Below, piece after piece: positions 32,948 to 42,641 of a stretch of 64,000 nucleotides of DNA; position 1 is the stretch's first letter, and each line of letters opens with the position of its first letter. The notes beneath the pieces are model-generated. The model was not told the DNA's origin. It worked only from the letters and a program-made list of their open reading frames with translations, and ran no database searches. The stretch spans positions 243,307 to 307,306 of the forward strand of contig NZ_RZMW01000008.1 in assembly GCF_003992625.1 (NCBI RefSeq). Reading direction: 5' to 3'. The translations under genes were made by a program, and so were the position numbers. This DNA comes from Pelagibacterium lentulum (lineage in GTDB: Bacteria; Pseudomonadota; Alphaproteobacteria; Rhizobiales; Devosiaceae).

Positions 32948-33114
32948 ATGCCCGGTTATATCGCCTTTTGAGCTGGCGGAAATGCTTAAAAGATTCAAAT
33001 CGCTGGTGGATTTTTTTAGACGCCCTTGGAACCTTTGGTATCCTGCCTTCGTTGATTGGCAAGGCAGAGCTTGGCATCGGCCTGTTCGGCTATGAGACAT
33101 TTTCAGGACGTGAG

Positions 33115-33657
33115 ATGATCAAGATAAAAAGGCTTTTTCTTCCATTTGCAGCAGTTTCCGTGCTCGCTCTGGCGGCCTGCGACAACCAAACCCAGGCGCC
33201 CGGTGTTGTCGACCCTGACGCAGGAACACCCCCTGCCGCCGAAACCACTCCGGATGAAACCCCAGCAAGCGTTGAAGTTGAAACACAGGCTCCGGCAGAC
33301 CTTCAGCGTCAGATCGATGCCGTTCAAGAGGAAGCGCAGGAGACCTTTCAGGATATCCAGCAGCAATCTCAGCAAGCTGGCGAATCCCTGATGGATGCGG
33401 GCTCCAATATGATGGATGCCATGACGCAACAAATGCAGGCCGCCGGTGACAGTCTTTCGGCTCAGATCGACGCTATCGTGGAAAGCGCCGAGGAATTCCG
33501 CGACGACAACATGACCGACGAGCAAAAGCTCGAGGTTGTGGCCAATGCGCGTGTTGCCGCCGAACAGGCCGCTCGGGGATTGGGGCGCACAGAAGCCGAA
33601 GTCATAGCAGCAGGCGATGAAGCCGAATTGCGGGTGCGTCAGGCGCTCGACATCTAA
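33115..33657 (+). CDS. Ala/Gln-rich coiled-coil lipoprotein of unknown function
   Basis: This is a 180-residue predicted lipoprotein: signal peptide RLFLPFAAVSVLALAAC with the lipidated Cys at about residue 20, then a Pro/Glu/Thr-rich linker (about 25-60). After that come Gln/Ala-rich heptad-like stretches (LQRQIDAVQEEAQETFQDIQ and IDAIVESAEEFRDDN) that should form coiled coil. No enzymatic motif is seen. The start at 33115 has AGGACGTGAG upstream; the longer frame from 32968 lacks a signal peptide. It stands alone and converges on glpX. Confidence 0.7.
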   Translation: MIKIKRLFLPFAAVSVLALAACDNQTQAPGVVDPDAGTPPAAETTPDETPASVEVETQAPADLQRQIDAVQEEAQETFQDIQQQSQQAGESLMDAGSNMMDAMTQQMQAAGDSLSAQIDAIVESAEEFRDDNMTDEQKLEVVANARVAAEQAARGLGRTEAEVIAAGDEAELRVRQALDI

Positions 33658-33673
33658 ATAAATTCATTGGGCG

Positions 33674-33705
33674 CGCCGCATATAAGCAAGCACCTATATG
33701 CGGCG
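33674..33705. terminator. Hairpin between convergent genes, probable bidirectional terminator
   Basis: An 11-bp perfect stem (33674-33684 with 33695-33705, 10-nt loop) sits between the lipoprotein and glpX stops. Neither side has a long T run, so its strength is doubtful. Confidence 0.5.
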
Positions 33706-33709
33706 TGTC

Positions 33710-34681
33710 TTACTTGAAGTATTCGGATTTGAACCAGCGGATCGTCTTGGACCAGGATCGCATGACAACGCTGGATGTAACCGTCTTTTTCTGCATCAAT
33801 CGAACGCCGCCGAGCAGGCTACCGTCGGTCACGCCAGTCGCTGCGAACAGCACATCGCCGCGAGCCATGTCTTCGACGGAATATTTTTTTTTCTGATCCT
33901 TCAGCCCAAGGTCTTCTGCCGCCGACCGCTTGTCCGGGGTATCCAGGATCAATCGTCCCTGCATCTGACCGCCGATGCAGCGCATGGCCGCCGCTGCCAG
34001 CACACCTTCCTGCGCACCGCCCGAGCCGAGGTAAATATCAATCCCGGTATCGTCGCTATTGGCCGCATGAATAACGGCGGCAATATCGCCGTCAGGCAGT
34101 AGCTTGATGGCAACGCCAAGCGCGCGCAGTTCGGCGATCAAAGGCGCATGGCGCGGCCGGTCGAGCACACAGGTAACGATATCGGTAACGGCCACCCCCT
34201 TGGCCTGCGCCAGAGCCTCAATATTTTCCGTGGCATTTTTGTCGAGATCGACAATGCCCGGTGGATAACCGGGTCCGATAGCGATCTTTTCCATATAGCA
34301 TTGGGGAACCTGCATAAGCCCACCGCGCTCTGCAAATGCCAGTACCGACAGCGAGTCCGCCAGGTTTTTGGCGCATCCGGTAACGCCTTCAAGCGGATCG
34401 ACGGCAACGTCTATCGGACTGCCCTGCCCCGTGCCGACAGCATGTCCGAGCCCAAGACGCTCCGCATCGGAAGGTTCGCCAATGACAACCCGTCCATTTA
34501 TGTCGATAAGGTTTAGTGCCTCTTGCATGGCGGCGACCGCGGCCGTGTCGGCCAGCATCTCGTCTCCCTTGCCGCGCAATTGCGCCGCCGCAATCGCGGC
34601 GCGCTCGGTAATGCGCACAATCTCCAGCGTCAGATTGCGATTGACGACCGAAGCAGTGCCTACCTGTTGCGCGTCAGCCAT
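33710..34681 (-). CDS. glpX: Class II fructose-1,6-bisphosphatase GlpX
   Basis: This 323-residue enzyme hydrolyses fructose-1,6-bisphosphate (in some relatives also sedoheptulose bisphosphate) in gluconeogenesis. The class II metal-binding stretches are AAAQLRGKGDEMLADTAAV, VVIGEPSDAE, DPLEGVTGCA and LGSGGAQEGVLAAAAMRC. It begins 5 nt after the hom stop, and its ribosome site AAGG lies over that stop, so the two genes are translated in tandem. Confidence 0.93.
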   Translation of the reverse strand: MADAQQVGTASVVNRNLTLEIVRITERAAIAAAQLRGKGDEMLADTAAVAAMQEALNLIDINGRVVIGEPSDAERLGLGHAVGTGQGSPIDVAVDPLEGVTGCAKNLADSLSVLAFAERGGLMQVPQCYMEKIAIGPGYPPGIVDLDKNATENIEALAQAKGVAVTDIVTCVLDRPRHAPLIAELRALGVAIKLLPDGDIAAVIHAANSDDTGIDIYLGSGGAQEGVLAAAAMRCIGGQMQGRLILDTPDKRSAAEDLGLKDQKKKYSVEDMARGDVLFAATGVTDGSLLGGVRLMQKKTVTSSVVMRSWSKTIRWFKSEYFK

Positions 34682-34686
34682 GAGCC

Positions 34687-36201
34687 TTAGAACTCCTCAA
34701 TACGAATCAATTGCGGCTGCCCCACGATAAAACCGTCACTGGCGATGCGATTGAGCGCTTCACGCACCGCGCTTTCTATCGTTTCATGGGTGATCAGAAC
34801 GACCGTTCGCGAGGTCTCCTGCTCCACGCCAGGCTCACTAGCACGCAAATCGGGACGCTGGATGACGCTTTCCAGAGAAATGGAACCTTCTCCCATGCGC
34901 GTTGCAATGGCAGCCAGGGCGCCGGGCACATCGCGGGCGTTCAACCTGATATAGTACCCACCTTCATGCACACGCATGGGAGCCCTTGTGCATGGCACCA
35001 GATCGTCGGTCGGCACGCCCAGGGGTGGCACATGCGTTCCCCGTGCAATGTCCAGTATATCGCTCAGAACGGACGCTGCGGTGGCCTCGCCGCCAGCACC
35101 GGGACCGGCCAGAAGCAATTCCTGCACATGATTTGTTTCGAGTGCCACAGCATTGAGAACGCCATCGACCCCGGCGATCGAACTGGTCTTGCGCACAAGT
35201 GTTGGATGCACGCGCTGCTCGATGCCATCGGCTCGCTTTTGTGCCATTCCGAGCAGTTTGATTTTGTATCCCAGATCGGCTGCGACCTTGATGTCTGCTT
35301 GCGTTATGCGCGCAATACCTTCGACAAACACCTGATCGGCCGCGATTTCGGTTCCAAAGCAGAGACTTGTGAGGATGGCGAGCTTGTGCGCGGTATCGAA
35401 GCCCTCGATATCGAAGGTTGGATCGGATTCCGCGTAACCCAGTTCCTGCGCGTCCTTGAGGCATTCCTCAAATGAAATGCTTTCAGCACCCATCCGGGTA
35501 AGAATGTAGTTGCAGGTGCCGTTCATGATTCCATAAACGCGTGTGATCGAAGAAGACCCAAGGCCCTCACGCAGAGTTTTAATGACCGGAATTCCACCGG
35601 CGACCGCGGCCTCAAACCCCAACTGGGCACCATTTTTCTCGGCCATGGCGGCCAGCGCAACACCGTGACGCGCCAGCAAAGCCTTGTTTGCAGTGATAAC
35701 AGGGCACCCCCGTTCCAGCGCCGCTGAAACTGAAGCCAATGCCGGCCCGTCCTCACCACCGACAAGCTCAACAAACAGGTCCACATCGGGCGATTTTGCA
35801 AGTGCGACCGGATCGTCGAACCAGGCGAATTCATCGATACTGACGCCGCGCTCCCGATGGCGCGAACGCGCGCTGACGGCCGAAACGACGATTCTGCGAC
35901 CTAGCTTGCGAGCGATGGCGTCGCCGTCATTGTTGAGGATATTGATGAGTGCAGCGCCGACCGTGCCCAGCCCGGCAATACCTATGCGCAGGGGCCGCCC
36001 CAGCGCATCCATCGAAATCTCGTGAGTCTGCATTGCCTTGGCGATGCGCTGACGGGTTTCGGTGCGTGGTTCCCTGCCCTCGCGCAAATCGAAAACGAAA
36101 AGGGGGTCGCCCGCAATTTCGCGGCCAAAACGGGTTGGGGTCCAACCACGCGAAGAAATAAACGACTCTATGGCTTGGCGAAAAGTTTCTATATCACTCA
36201 T
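34687..36201 (-). CDS. hom: Homoserine dehydrogenase with an extra N-terminal HTH-like domain
   Basis: This enzyme reduces aspartate semialdehyde to homoserine for methionine and threonine synthesis. The core from about residue 70 has NAD(P)-binding IGIAGLGTVGAAL (GLGTVG at 77-82), catalytic GIMNGTCNYILTRM and AQELGYAESDPTFDIEG, and a C-terminal ACT domain (about 415-500). The unusual part is residues 1-62: this reads as a compact helical domain (FISSRGWTPTRFGREIAGDP, then LREGREPRTETRQRIAKAM) like a short XRE-type protein, fused in frame. ATG 36201 follows AGG. A shorter start exists at ATG 36012, with a poor ribosome site. Confidence 0.9.
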   Translation of the reverse strand: MSDIETFRQAIESFISSRGWTPTRFGREIAGDPLFVFDLREGREPRTETRQRIAKAMQTHEISMDALGRPLRIGIAGLGTVGAALINILNNDGDAIARKLGRRIVVSAVSARSRHRERGVSIDEFAWFDDPVALAKSPDVDLFVELVGGEDGPALASVSAALERGCPVITANKALLARHGVALAAMAEKNGAQLGFEAAVAGGIPVIKTLREGLGSSSITRVYGIMNGTCNYILTRMGAESISFEECLKDAQELGYAESDPTFDIEGFDTAHKLAILTSLCFGTEIAADQVFVEGIARITQADIKVAADLGYKIKLLGMAQKRADGIEQRVHPTLVRKTSSIAGVDGVLNAVALETNHVQELLLAGPGAGGEATAASVLSDILDIARGTHVPPLGVPTDDLVPCTRAPMRVHEGGYYIRLNARDVPGALAAIATRMGEGSISLESVIQRPDLRASEPGVEQETSRTVVLITHETIESAVREALNRIASDGFIVGQPQLIRIEEF

Positions 36202-36337
36202 GAAAACGCACCTGATTAGGATGTGCGCACATGAATAGGAATTCACCTACAGGTCAAGACGCAATTTCAAAATTTGCGTAGACGAGATGTTGGCAGACCC
36301 ACCCAATCGGTGGGCCTACCCTGCAGGTTGGAACAAG

Positions 36338-37555
36338 TCAGGCTTTGCCTAAAGATACGACATTGCCCTTGCTTCCAGCCTCGCCACCCATGAAGCGCTT
36401 GATCGCGCGCGCGGCCTGTCGGATGCGTTGTTCATTTTCAACGAAAGCCAACCGGACATATTGATCGCCATATTCACCAAAGCCCACGCCGGGGGCGACA
36501 GCCACGCCGGTTTCCTTGATCAGCAGTTTGGCAAATTCCAGAGAGCCCAGATCAGCGAACTGATCGGGGATCGGCGCCCATGCAAACATCGTGGCTGCCG
36601 GGGTTGGAATGTGCCAGCCTGCGCGTCCAAAGCTTTCAACCATCACGTCACGACGATGCTTATAAATCTGGCGAACCTGTTCAACGCAGCTATCGTCGCC
36701 GTTAAGCGCGGCAGCGGCAGCAACCTGAATAGGCGTGAAGGCGCCATAATCGAGATAGGACTTCACCCTCGCAAGCGCCGCAATCAGGCGTTCATTGCCA
36801 ACCGCAAAGCCCATGCGCCAGCCGGGCATGGAGAAGGTCTTGGACATTGAGGTGAACTCAACAGCAACGTCGATAGCGCCGGGAACCTCAAGAATTGAGT
36901 GCGGCGGCTCGTCATCAAAGTAGATTTCAGAGTAAGCCAGGTCCGAAAGGATAAAAATGTCGTGTTCGCGGCAATAGTCCACCACTTCCTTGTAGAAATC
37001 GAGCGTGGCGACATAAGCCGTGGGGTTGGCCGGATAATTGAGGATCAGTGCAATCGGTTTCGGGATCGAGTGCCGGACAGCGCGATCGAGCGAGCGCAGG
37101 AAATCCTCATTGGGGTCGGCCGGCATCGAACGGACCACGCCGCCCGACATGATGAACCCGAAGGAATGGATTGGATAAGTGGGATTTGGAACAAGGACCA
37201 CATCACCGGGCGCGGTGATCGCCTGTGCCATATTGGCAAAGCCTTCCTTGGATCCCAGCGTGGCAACGACTTGCGTGTTGGGATCGAGCTTAACGCCAAA
37301 GCGCCGCCCGTAATAGGAGGCCTGGGCCTTGCGAAGTCCGGGAATGCCACGTGACGTCGAATAGCGATGGGTTCGCGGGTCCTTGACTGTCTCCTTGAGC
37401 TTTTCGACAATGTGCGGCGGGGTTGGAAGATCGGGGTTGCCCATGCCCAGATCGATAATATCCACCCCGTCAGCGCGCGCTTTCGCCTTGATCGGGTTGA
37501 TGTGCTCGAACACATAGGGTGGCAAACGGCGGATGCGATGGAACTCTTCGCTCAT
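36338..37555 (-). CDS. Class I/II PLP-dependent aminotransferase (AlaC/LL-DAP-like)
   Basis: This is a 405-residue cytosolic transaminase of fold type I. The PLP lysine is in TSMSKTFSMPGWRMGF. Other markers are NPDLPTPPHI, the NYPANPTAYVA Asn motif, LSDLAYSEIYFDD, and VRLAFVENEQRIRQA with the substrate-carboxylate Arg. It resembles the alanine/2-aminobutyrate transaminase or LL-diaminopimelate aminotransferase group that often sits next to hom, and a role in aspartate-family metabolism fits. The exact substrate pair is not determined. GAGGA precedes the ATG. Confidence 0.85.
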   Translation of the reverse strand: MSEEFHRIRRLPPYVFEHINPIKAKARADGVDIIDLGMGNPDLPTPPHIVEKLKETVKDPRTHRYSTSRGIPGLRKAQASYYGRRFGVKLDPNTQVVATLGSKEGFANMAQAITAPGDVVLVPNPTYPIHSFGFIMSGGVVRSMPADPNEDFLRSLDRAVRHSIPKPIALILNYPANPTAYVATLDFYKEVVDYCREHDIFILSDLAYSEIYFDDEPPHSILEVPGAIDVAVEFTSMSKTFSMPGWRMGFAVGNERLIAALARVKSYLDYGAFTPIQVAAAAALNGDDSCVEQVRQIYKHRRDVMVESFGRAGWHIPTPAATMFAWAPIPDQFADLGSLEFAKLLIKETGVAVAPGVGFGEYGDQYVRLAFVENEQRIRQAARAIKRFMGGEAGSKGNVVSLGKA

Positions 37556-37742
37556 ATTGTCCTCGATGGGGCTTGGCCTGTGCCCCTGTTAGCTCGCGGC
37601 TTTGGCGTAAACTGGACGCCATGAGCCGGAGAGAATTATCTCAATAACATGATGTTCAAACTATGAACGGGCCGCCGAAAGCGAAAAGCCGACTGGGCGG
37701 GCCGTGTTCTTTACCGGCCCTGCCCTCTGTTCCCGCAGCGCT

Positions 37743-38795
37743 CTAGGGGAACAGTGGCAGAGCCTCAAGCGCCGCCGCTTCGTCAAACCCGAACGCCAGA
37801 TTGAAATTCTGTATTGCCTGTCCCGCGCTGCCCTTCACGAGATTGTCGATCACCCCAATGACGATGACACGGCCAGGGATGCGGTCCTCAAAAACATTGA
37901 GCACACAATAATTTGAACCGCGCACATGCGCCGTCGAGGGGATGACGCCCTTATCCGCGATCCGAATGAACGGTTCGTCGGCATAGGCTTGTGCCAAGAC
38001 CGCGCGCACCTCATCGGCATTTTGGGCGTTGCCGAGTTTGACATGAGCGGTGATCAACTCGCCGCGGCTCATGGGAATGAGGTGCGGCGTAAAGTTCACA
38101 GCGACCGGGGCACCGCTTACAAGCGATATTTCCTGTTCGATTTCCGGCGCATGCCGATGCGTGCCCACTGCATAGGGCGATACGCTTTCTCCAGCTTCGG
38201 CCATAAGCGTATTCTGCTTGAGCCCGCGCCCTGCCCCCGACACGCCGGATTTGGCGTCGATGATCACGTCATCGGTCGACATCGCACCAGACCGCACGAG
38301 CGGAAGCAGCGCAAGCAAGGTTGCCGTCGGATAGCAGCCCGGACACGCAATAACCTTGGCATCGCGAATGGCGTCCCGATTGTGTTCGGTCAGGCCATAG
38401 GCCGCTTTCGCCTGCAGTTCGGGCGCAACGTGCCTGGCGCCATAGGCCAATTGGTAGTGATCGGGATTGCGGAAGCGGAAGTCGGCACCCATATCGATCA
38501 CACGAAGATGATCGTTTTTGCCGACAATTTCCGCAATCAAGGTCTGGCTGGTGCCGTGTGGCAACCCGCAAAAAACGACATCAACTTTGGAAAAATCGAC
38601 ATCCTCGTTGGTGATGAGATCAGGCAGACCGACGCCGCCAAGGTGAGGGAAAACCGACGACATGGGTTTCCCGGCATGGGTATTGGCGGTCAGATAGACG
38701 AATTCGATGCCCGGATGACGCACGCCAAGTCGCAGCAAGTCAGCTCCGGTGTAACCGGAAGCGCCAAGCAATGCGGCTTTAATGGGCGTGGTCAT
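37743..38795 (-). CDS. argC: N-acetyl-gamma-glutamyl-phosphate reductase ArgC
   Basis: This 350-residue enzyme carries out the third step of arginine synthesis, NADPH reduction of N-acetylglutamyl phosphate. The N-terminal GASGYTGADLLRL motif (residues 11-23) binds NADP. The catalytic Cys is in VIACPGCYPTATLLAL. GAGRGLKQNTLMAE and the RHAPEIEQE His region complete the family pattern, which is the longer (about 350 aa) ArgC type. AGAGA lies before the ATG. It appears to stand alone between the aminotransferase and a divergent glycosyltransferase. Confidence 0.93.
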   Translation of the reverse strand: MTTPIKAALLGASGYTGADLLRLGVRHPGIEFVYLTANTHAGKPMSSVFPHLGGVGLPDLITNEDVDFSKVDVVFCGLPHGTSQTLIAEIVGKNDHLRVIDMGADFRFRNPDHYQLAYGARHVAPELQAKAAYGLTEHNRDAIRDAKVIACPGCYPTATLLALLPLVRSGAMSTDDVIIDAKSGVSGAGRGLKQNTLMAEAGESVSPYAVGTHRHAPEIEQEISLVSGAPVAVNFTPHLIPMSRGELITAHVKLGNAQNADEVRAVLAQAYADEPFIRIADKGVIPSTAHVRGSNYCVLNVFEDRIPGRVIVIGVIDNLVKGSAGQAIQNFNLAFGFDEAAALEALPLFP

Positions 38796-38941
38796 GTCTC
38801 TCTTGCCCTTTCGTGGCGTTTAAGCATATGAAATGTCTGCGAGGTGCCGTCATAATTGTACGTGTTTATAAAGTAAATGGGGTCGCATCGAATGGCTAAA
38901 CGGTTTTGTCGCTTTAGCTTGAGCTGCGGCGCGAGGTTTTG

Positions 38942-40225
38942 ATGAGCAAACGCATTGCGATAGCCACAATCGGCACGCAGGGAGACGTTCAGCCTTATGT
39001 GGCCCTTGCCAGAGCACTCAAGGCCCGCGGCTATTCGGTCGTTGTCGGTGCGCCGGACGACTTTGAGGACATGGTGACGAGCCATGATCTGGAATTTGCC
39101 AGTCTGGGTAGCCGAATCCAGGAATTTCTCACGCAGACGCGATTCGAAAAGGCGATGAGTGAGAACATGCTGGTCAACATGCCCTCGCTATTGCGGCAGG
39201 GCCAGCAACTCGTCGACACGGCCGCCCGGCTGTCATGGGATATGGCCCAGGGCGCCGATGCCATAATCGTGAACATGAATACCAGCTTCGGCATAGATAT
39301 AGCCGAAGCACTGGACATCCCCTCGATTATGTCGGCCTTGCAGCCGCTCAATTCGACCAGCGAATTTCCGTTGTGTGCGTATTATGGCCCTTCATTCGGG
39401 CGCGCATTCAACCGCGTGACCTATACGGCAATGACGGTGCAGCAGATTTACTACAATCTGCCACGCAACAAGTTACGCCGGGAATTGATGGGCCTTGAGC
39501 CGCGCAAGAAGGGTGGCTTCTTCAAGGATACTGACGGCACGAACCTGACCACGCTATACGCCTATTCCGCTCACGTTTCGCCCCGTCCCAGAGACTGGCC
39601 GAAAAACGCGATCGTTTCCGGCTACTGGATGCTGCCGGACAATACCGGCTGGCAACCGGACGCTGCATTCAAGGCATTTCTCGCCCAAGGCGATGCCCCC
39701 ATCTATATAGGGTTCGGCTCGATGCCCTTCGGGGCCGAGCGCAATACCGAAATACTCAAGGAAGCAATGCGCCTTTGGGGTGGCCGGGCGGTGGTTGCGC
39801 GCGGCTGGGGCGGCATTAACCCAGATGACCTTCCGCCAAGCATATTTGCCATCCAGAAAGCCCCGCACGACCAGTTGTTCAAGCATGTAAAAGGCGTGGT
39901 GCATCATGGTGGCGCTGGCACGACCGCTGCGGGCCTCCATCTTGGCTTGCCCACATTTATAGTGCCGCAGGCGGTCGATCAGCCCTTCTGGGGACGGCGG
40001 ATTTACGAACTGGGTTGCGGGCCCAAGCCGGTGCGCCTGCGTAAGCTAACCCCGGAATTGCTCGCCGAGGCGCTCCGTGCGCTCGACACCAATGCAGGCT
40101 ATGCGCGCAACGCACAAATTCTGGGCGAAAAGCTGCGCGCCGAAGATGGAACCGCCAACGCGATCAAGGTTATTGAGCGTGTCATGGCCAATTATCAGAC
40201 CGGGCGCCATCGTCAGCGTGCCTGA
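38942..40225 (+). CDS. GT1-family glycosyltransferase (UGT/sterol-glucosyltransferase-like)
   Basis: This is a 427-residue sugar transferase with a GT-B fold. The N-terminal acceptor half starts RIAIATIGTQGDVQPYVALA, the usual first strand and loop of this group. The donor half holds IYIGFGSMPFG and the signature PHDQLFKHVKGVVHHGGAGTTAAGLHLGLP with the nucleotide-sugar-binding HHGGAGT. Relatives glycosylate lipids, sterols or natural products; the acceptor is unknown. ATG 38942 is used rather than the preceding TTG. It is divergent from argC and convergent with an ABC-2 exporter. Confidence 0.88.
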   Translation: MSKRIAIATIGTQGDVQPYVALARALKARGYSVVVGAPDDFEDMVTSHDLEFASLGSRIQEFLTQTRFEKAMSENMLVNMPSLLRQGQQLVDTAARLSWDMAQGADAIIVNMNTSFGIDIAEALDIPSIMSALQPLNSTSEFPLCAYYGPSFGRAFNRVTYTAMTVQQIYYNLPRNKLRRELMGLEPRKKGGFFKDTDGTNLTTLYAYSAHVSPRPRDWPKNAIVSGYWMLPDNTGWQPDAAFKAFLAQGDAPIYIGFGSMPFGAERNTEILKEAMRLWGGRAVVARGWGGINPDDLPPSIFAIQKAPHDQLFKHVKGVVHHGGAGTTAAGLHLGLPTFIVPQAVDQPFWGRRIYELGCGPKPVRLRKLTPELLAEALRALDTNAGYARNAQILGEKLRAEDGTANAIKVIERVMANYQTGRHRQRA

Positions 40226-40233
40226 TTGGGGCG

Positions 40234-40268
40234 TTTCCAGAACAGGTGGGTGGCACCTATTCTGGAAA
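40234..40268. repeat. Hairpin between convergent genes
   Basis: TTTCCAGAA (40234-40242) pairs with 40260-40268, continuing after one mismatch with AGGTG/CACCT. It lies between the GT1 and ABC-2 permease stops. No T run follows on either strand, so it may be a weak bidirectional terminator. Confidence 0.4.
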
Positions 40269-40291
40269 CCTGATGAGGTATTGGGACGGTT

Positions 40292-41053
40292 TCAGGTCCG
40301 CAAGCGATAACCCGTCTTGAATATCCAGGCGATGATGCCAAGAGCGGCAAACAGGAAGACGAGCGTCATCGCAAGGCTGATGGCAATATCGACGTCAGCC
40401 GTGCCGTAAAAGCTCCAACGGAACCCGCTCACCAGATAGACCACTGGGTTGAAAAGCGAAATCGTCTGCCAGATCGGCGGCAACATCGTGATCGAGTAGA
40501 ATGTGCCGCCAAGAAAGGCGAGCGGCGTCACGATCAGCAGCGGGAAAAGCTGCAACTTTTCAAAGCCATCTGCCCAAATGCCGATAATGAAACCAAGCAG
40601 CGAAAAGGTTATGGCCGTGAGCGTCAGGAAAATCACCATCCAGACAGGATGCTGGATTTGCACGTCCACAAAGAGATTTGCCGTTGCGAGAATGATCAGC
40701 GCAAGCACGATGGATTTCGTTGCTGCGGCGCCGACAAAGGCAATAATCGTTTCAACATGGGAAATCGGGGCGGACAGTATTTCATAAATCGTCCCCGCGA
40801 ATTTGGGAAAGTAGATGCCGAATGAGGCATTGGAAAGCGATTGCTGCAGCAGTGACAGCATGATCAGACCAGGCACGATGAAGGATGCGTAGCTGACGCC
40901 TTCCACCGACTCGATGCGCGACCCGATCGCAGCGCCAAACACTACGAAATAAAGCGAAGTCGAAACGACCGGCGAGATGATCGACTGCATGATGGTGCGC
41001 CACCAGCGCGCCATCTCAAACACGTAAATGGCCTTGATTGCGTGAAAATTCAT
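40292..41053 (-). CDS. ABC-2 type transporter permease
   Basis: This 253-residue membrane half of an exporter has six hydrophobic segments and no ATPase motif. The ABC-2 pattern is seen in [37 protein letters not shown] and the closing [18 protein letters not shown]. The start overlaps the ATPase stop by 4 nt, so the two form one exporter (drug, lipid or polysaccharide type). The substrate is not readable. The nearby convergent glycosyltransferase might be related, but no shared transcript exists. Confidence 0.9.
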   Translation of the reverse strand: MNFHAIKAIYVFEMARWWRTIMQSIISPVVSTSLYFVVFGAAIGSRIESVEGVSYASFIVPGLIMLSLLQQSLSNASFGIYFPKFAGTIYEILSAPISHVETIIAFVGAAATKSIVLALIILATANLFVDVQIQHPVWMVIFLTLTAITFSLLGFIIGIWADGFEKLQLFPLLIVTPLAFLGGTFYSITMLPPIWQTISLFNPVVYLVSGFRWSFYGTADVDIAISLAMTLVFLFAALGIIAWIFKTGYRLRT

Positions 41054-41997
41054 GACCGGTCCCTCAGCAATCCAATAAAAATGTCTTCCAGCGAGCTCTG
41101 CCGCGTACTCAGATCCTTGATGCGGATGCCGTGCTCGTTCAAAGTTCCAATAAGTGTTGCAATGCCGGTCCGGTCGGCATGGCTGTCGTAACTATGCACG
41201 AGTTCGGTGCCCTCGTTTTGCAATTCGAGCCCCAAAGCCGCGAGTGCAGCAGGAACCGCTTCGATGGGCTCCTGCAACTGGATCGCGAGGTCCTTTTTGC
41301 CGAGCTTTTGCATCAAGGCCATCTTGTCTTCGACCAGAATGATCTCACCGCTTGAAATGACCCCGATACGATCGGCCATTTCCTCGGCTTCTTCGATATA
41401 ATGGGTTGTCAGAATTATCGTGACGCCGTTTTCGCGCAGATCACGCACCACATTCCACATGTCGCGACGCAATTCGACATCGACGCCAGCAGTCGGTTCA
41501 TCGAGGAACAGAATTTCGGGCTCATGGGAGAGCGCTTTTGCGATGAGCACGCGCCGCTTCATACCACCTGACAAGGTGATGAGCTTGTCATTGCGCTTGT
41601 CCCAGAGCGAGAGGTCGCGCAGGATTTTTTCGAGAACGGCATCATTGCGCCCCTTGCCGAAGAGTCCGCGCGTAAAGGCAACCGTATCCCAAACCGTTTC
41701 AAACCGATCCGTGGTCAATTCCTGCGGCACCAAACCGATCATCGACCGGGTCTTGCGGAACTCGGTTACGACGTCGTGCCCGCCCACCAATATCTTGCCC
41801 GCGGTGGGTCTAACCAGTCCACAGATTGTGCCGATCAGAGTGGTCTTGCCCGCCCCGTTCGGGCCGAGCAGAGCGAAAATTTCGCCCTTGCGAATTTCCA
41901 GACTTACGTTCTTGAGGGCCTGAAATCCTGTGTCGTAGGTTTTGTCGAGATGGGAAATCGACACCGCCGTTGCGGCAGCGGTAAATTGCTGATTCAT
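41050..41997 (-). CDS. ABC-2 type transporter ATP-binding protein
   Basis: This is a 315-residue ATPase. Walker A is [10 protein letters not shown] (residues about 44-53), the Q-loop [10 protein letters not shown], the signature [15 protein letters not shown], Walker [17 protein letters not shown], and the H-loop [14 protein letters not shown]. After residue 235 comes the small C-terminal domain common to NodI/DrrA-type exporters. It is the first gene of a two-gene operon with the ABC-2 permease. Confidence 0.92.
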   Translation of the reverse strand: MNQQFTAAATAVSISHLDKTYDTGFQALKNVSLEIRKGEIFALLGPNGAGKTTLIGTICGLVRPTAGKILVGGHDVVTEFRKTRSMIGLVPQELTTDRFETVWDTVAFTRGLFGKGRNDAVLEKILRDLSLWDKRNDKLITLSGGMKRRVLIAKALSHEPEILFLDEPTAGVDVELRRDMWNVVRDLRENGVTIILTTHYIEEAEEMADRIGVISSGEIILVEDKMALMQKLGKKDLAIQLQEPIEAVPAALAALGLELQNEGTELVHSYDSHADRTGIATLIGTLNEHGIRIKDLSTRQSSLEDIFIGLLRDRS

Positions 41998-42113
41998 GAT
42001 GAATCCGCCCTCCGGTTGTATGAAGGCATTTATTCCGAGCGAGTTGGTCCCGCACCTAGCCCCGGCTGCCTATATAGGCGTCCAATCATATTTGACCAGA
42101 GTGTGGCAAAAGA

Positions 42114-42140
42114 AAAAGGCCCGCGCGAGGCGGGCCTTTT
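42114..42140 (-). terminator. Terminator of rplM-rpsI
   Basis: An 11-bp stem (42114-42124 with 42130-42140, 5-nt loop) has A-rich and T-rich flanks on both sides. On the minus strand it continues into TTTTTCTTTT, 20 nt past the rpsI stop. Confidence 0.9.
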
Positions 42141-42160
42141 GAAACACTTGCAGAAAATGC

Positions 42161-42640
42161 TTAGCGCTTGGAGAACTGGAAGGAACGGCGAGCCTTGGCC
42201 TTACCGTACTTCTTACGTTCAACGACACGGCTGTCGCGGGTCAGGAAACCGCCCTTCTTGAGGACGCCGCGCAGTTCCGGCTCATAAAGTGTCAGTGCCT
42301 GGGAAATGCCATGACGAACAGCACCCGCCTGGCCGGAAAGACCGCCGCCAGCAACCGTTGCAACCACGTCGTACTGATCGACACGTTCTGCAGCGACGAT
42401 CGGCTGCCGCAGAATCATCTGGAGAACTGGACGGGCAAAGTAAGCGGTAAATTCCTTACCGTTCACGGTGATCTTGCCGGAACCGGGCTTTACCCAAACA
42501 CGAGCAACGGCGTCCTTGCGCTTGCCGGTTGCGTAAGCGCGACCGTACTGGTCCAACTTCTGCTCGCGGACAGGTGCGTCGGAGGCTGCTGTCTGGGTTG
42601 CCGTACCGAGGTCTTCGAGGGAATTGATGGTCTCGGACAT
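42161..42640 (-). CDS. rpsI: 30S ribosomal protein S9
   Basis: This 159-residue protein of the small ribosomal subunit has a C-terminal tail that contacts P-site tRNA. It is recognised by [47 protein letters not shown] and the invariant C-terminus [28 protein letters not shown] end (final Lys-Arg present). The roughly 30-residue N-terminal extension is normal for alphaproteobacteria. It lies 1 nt behind rplM, the standard order. Confidence 0.97.
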   Translation of the reverse strand: MSETINSLEDLGTATQTAASDAPVREQKLDQYGRAYATGKRKDAVARVWVKPGSGKITVNGKEFTAYFARPVLQMILRQPIVAAERVDQYDVVATVAGGGLSGQAGAVRHGISQALTLYEPELRGVLKKGGFLTRDSRVVERKKYGKAKARRSFQFSKR

Positions 42641-42641
42641 A

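Noticed and set aside
37926..38831. A 301-codon plus-strand open frame
   Set aside because: It is antisense to argC, whose catalytic Cys and NADP motifs are intact.
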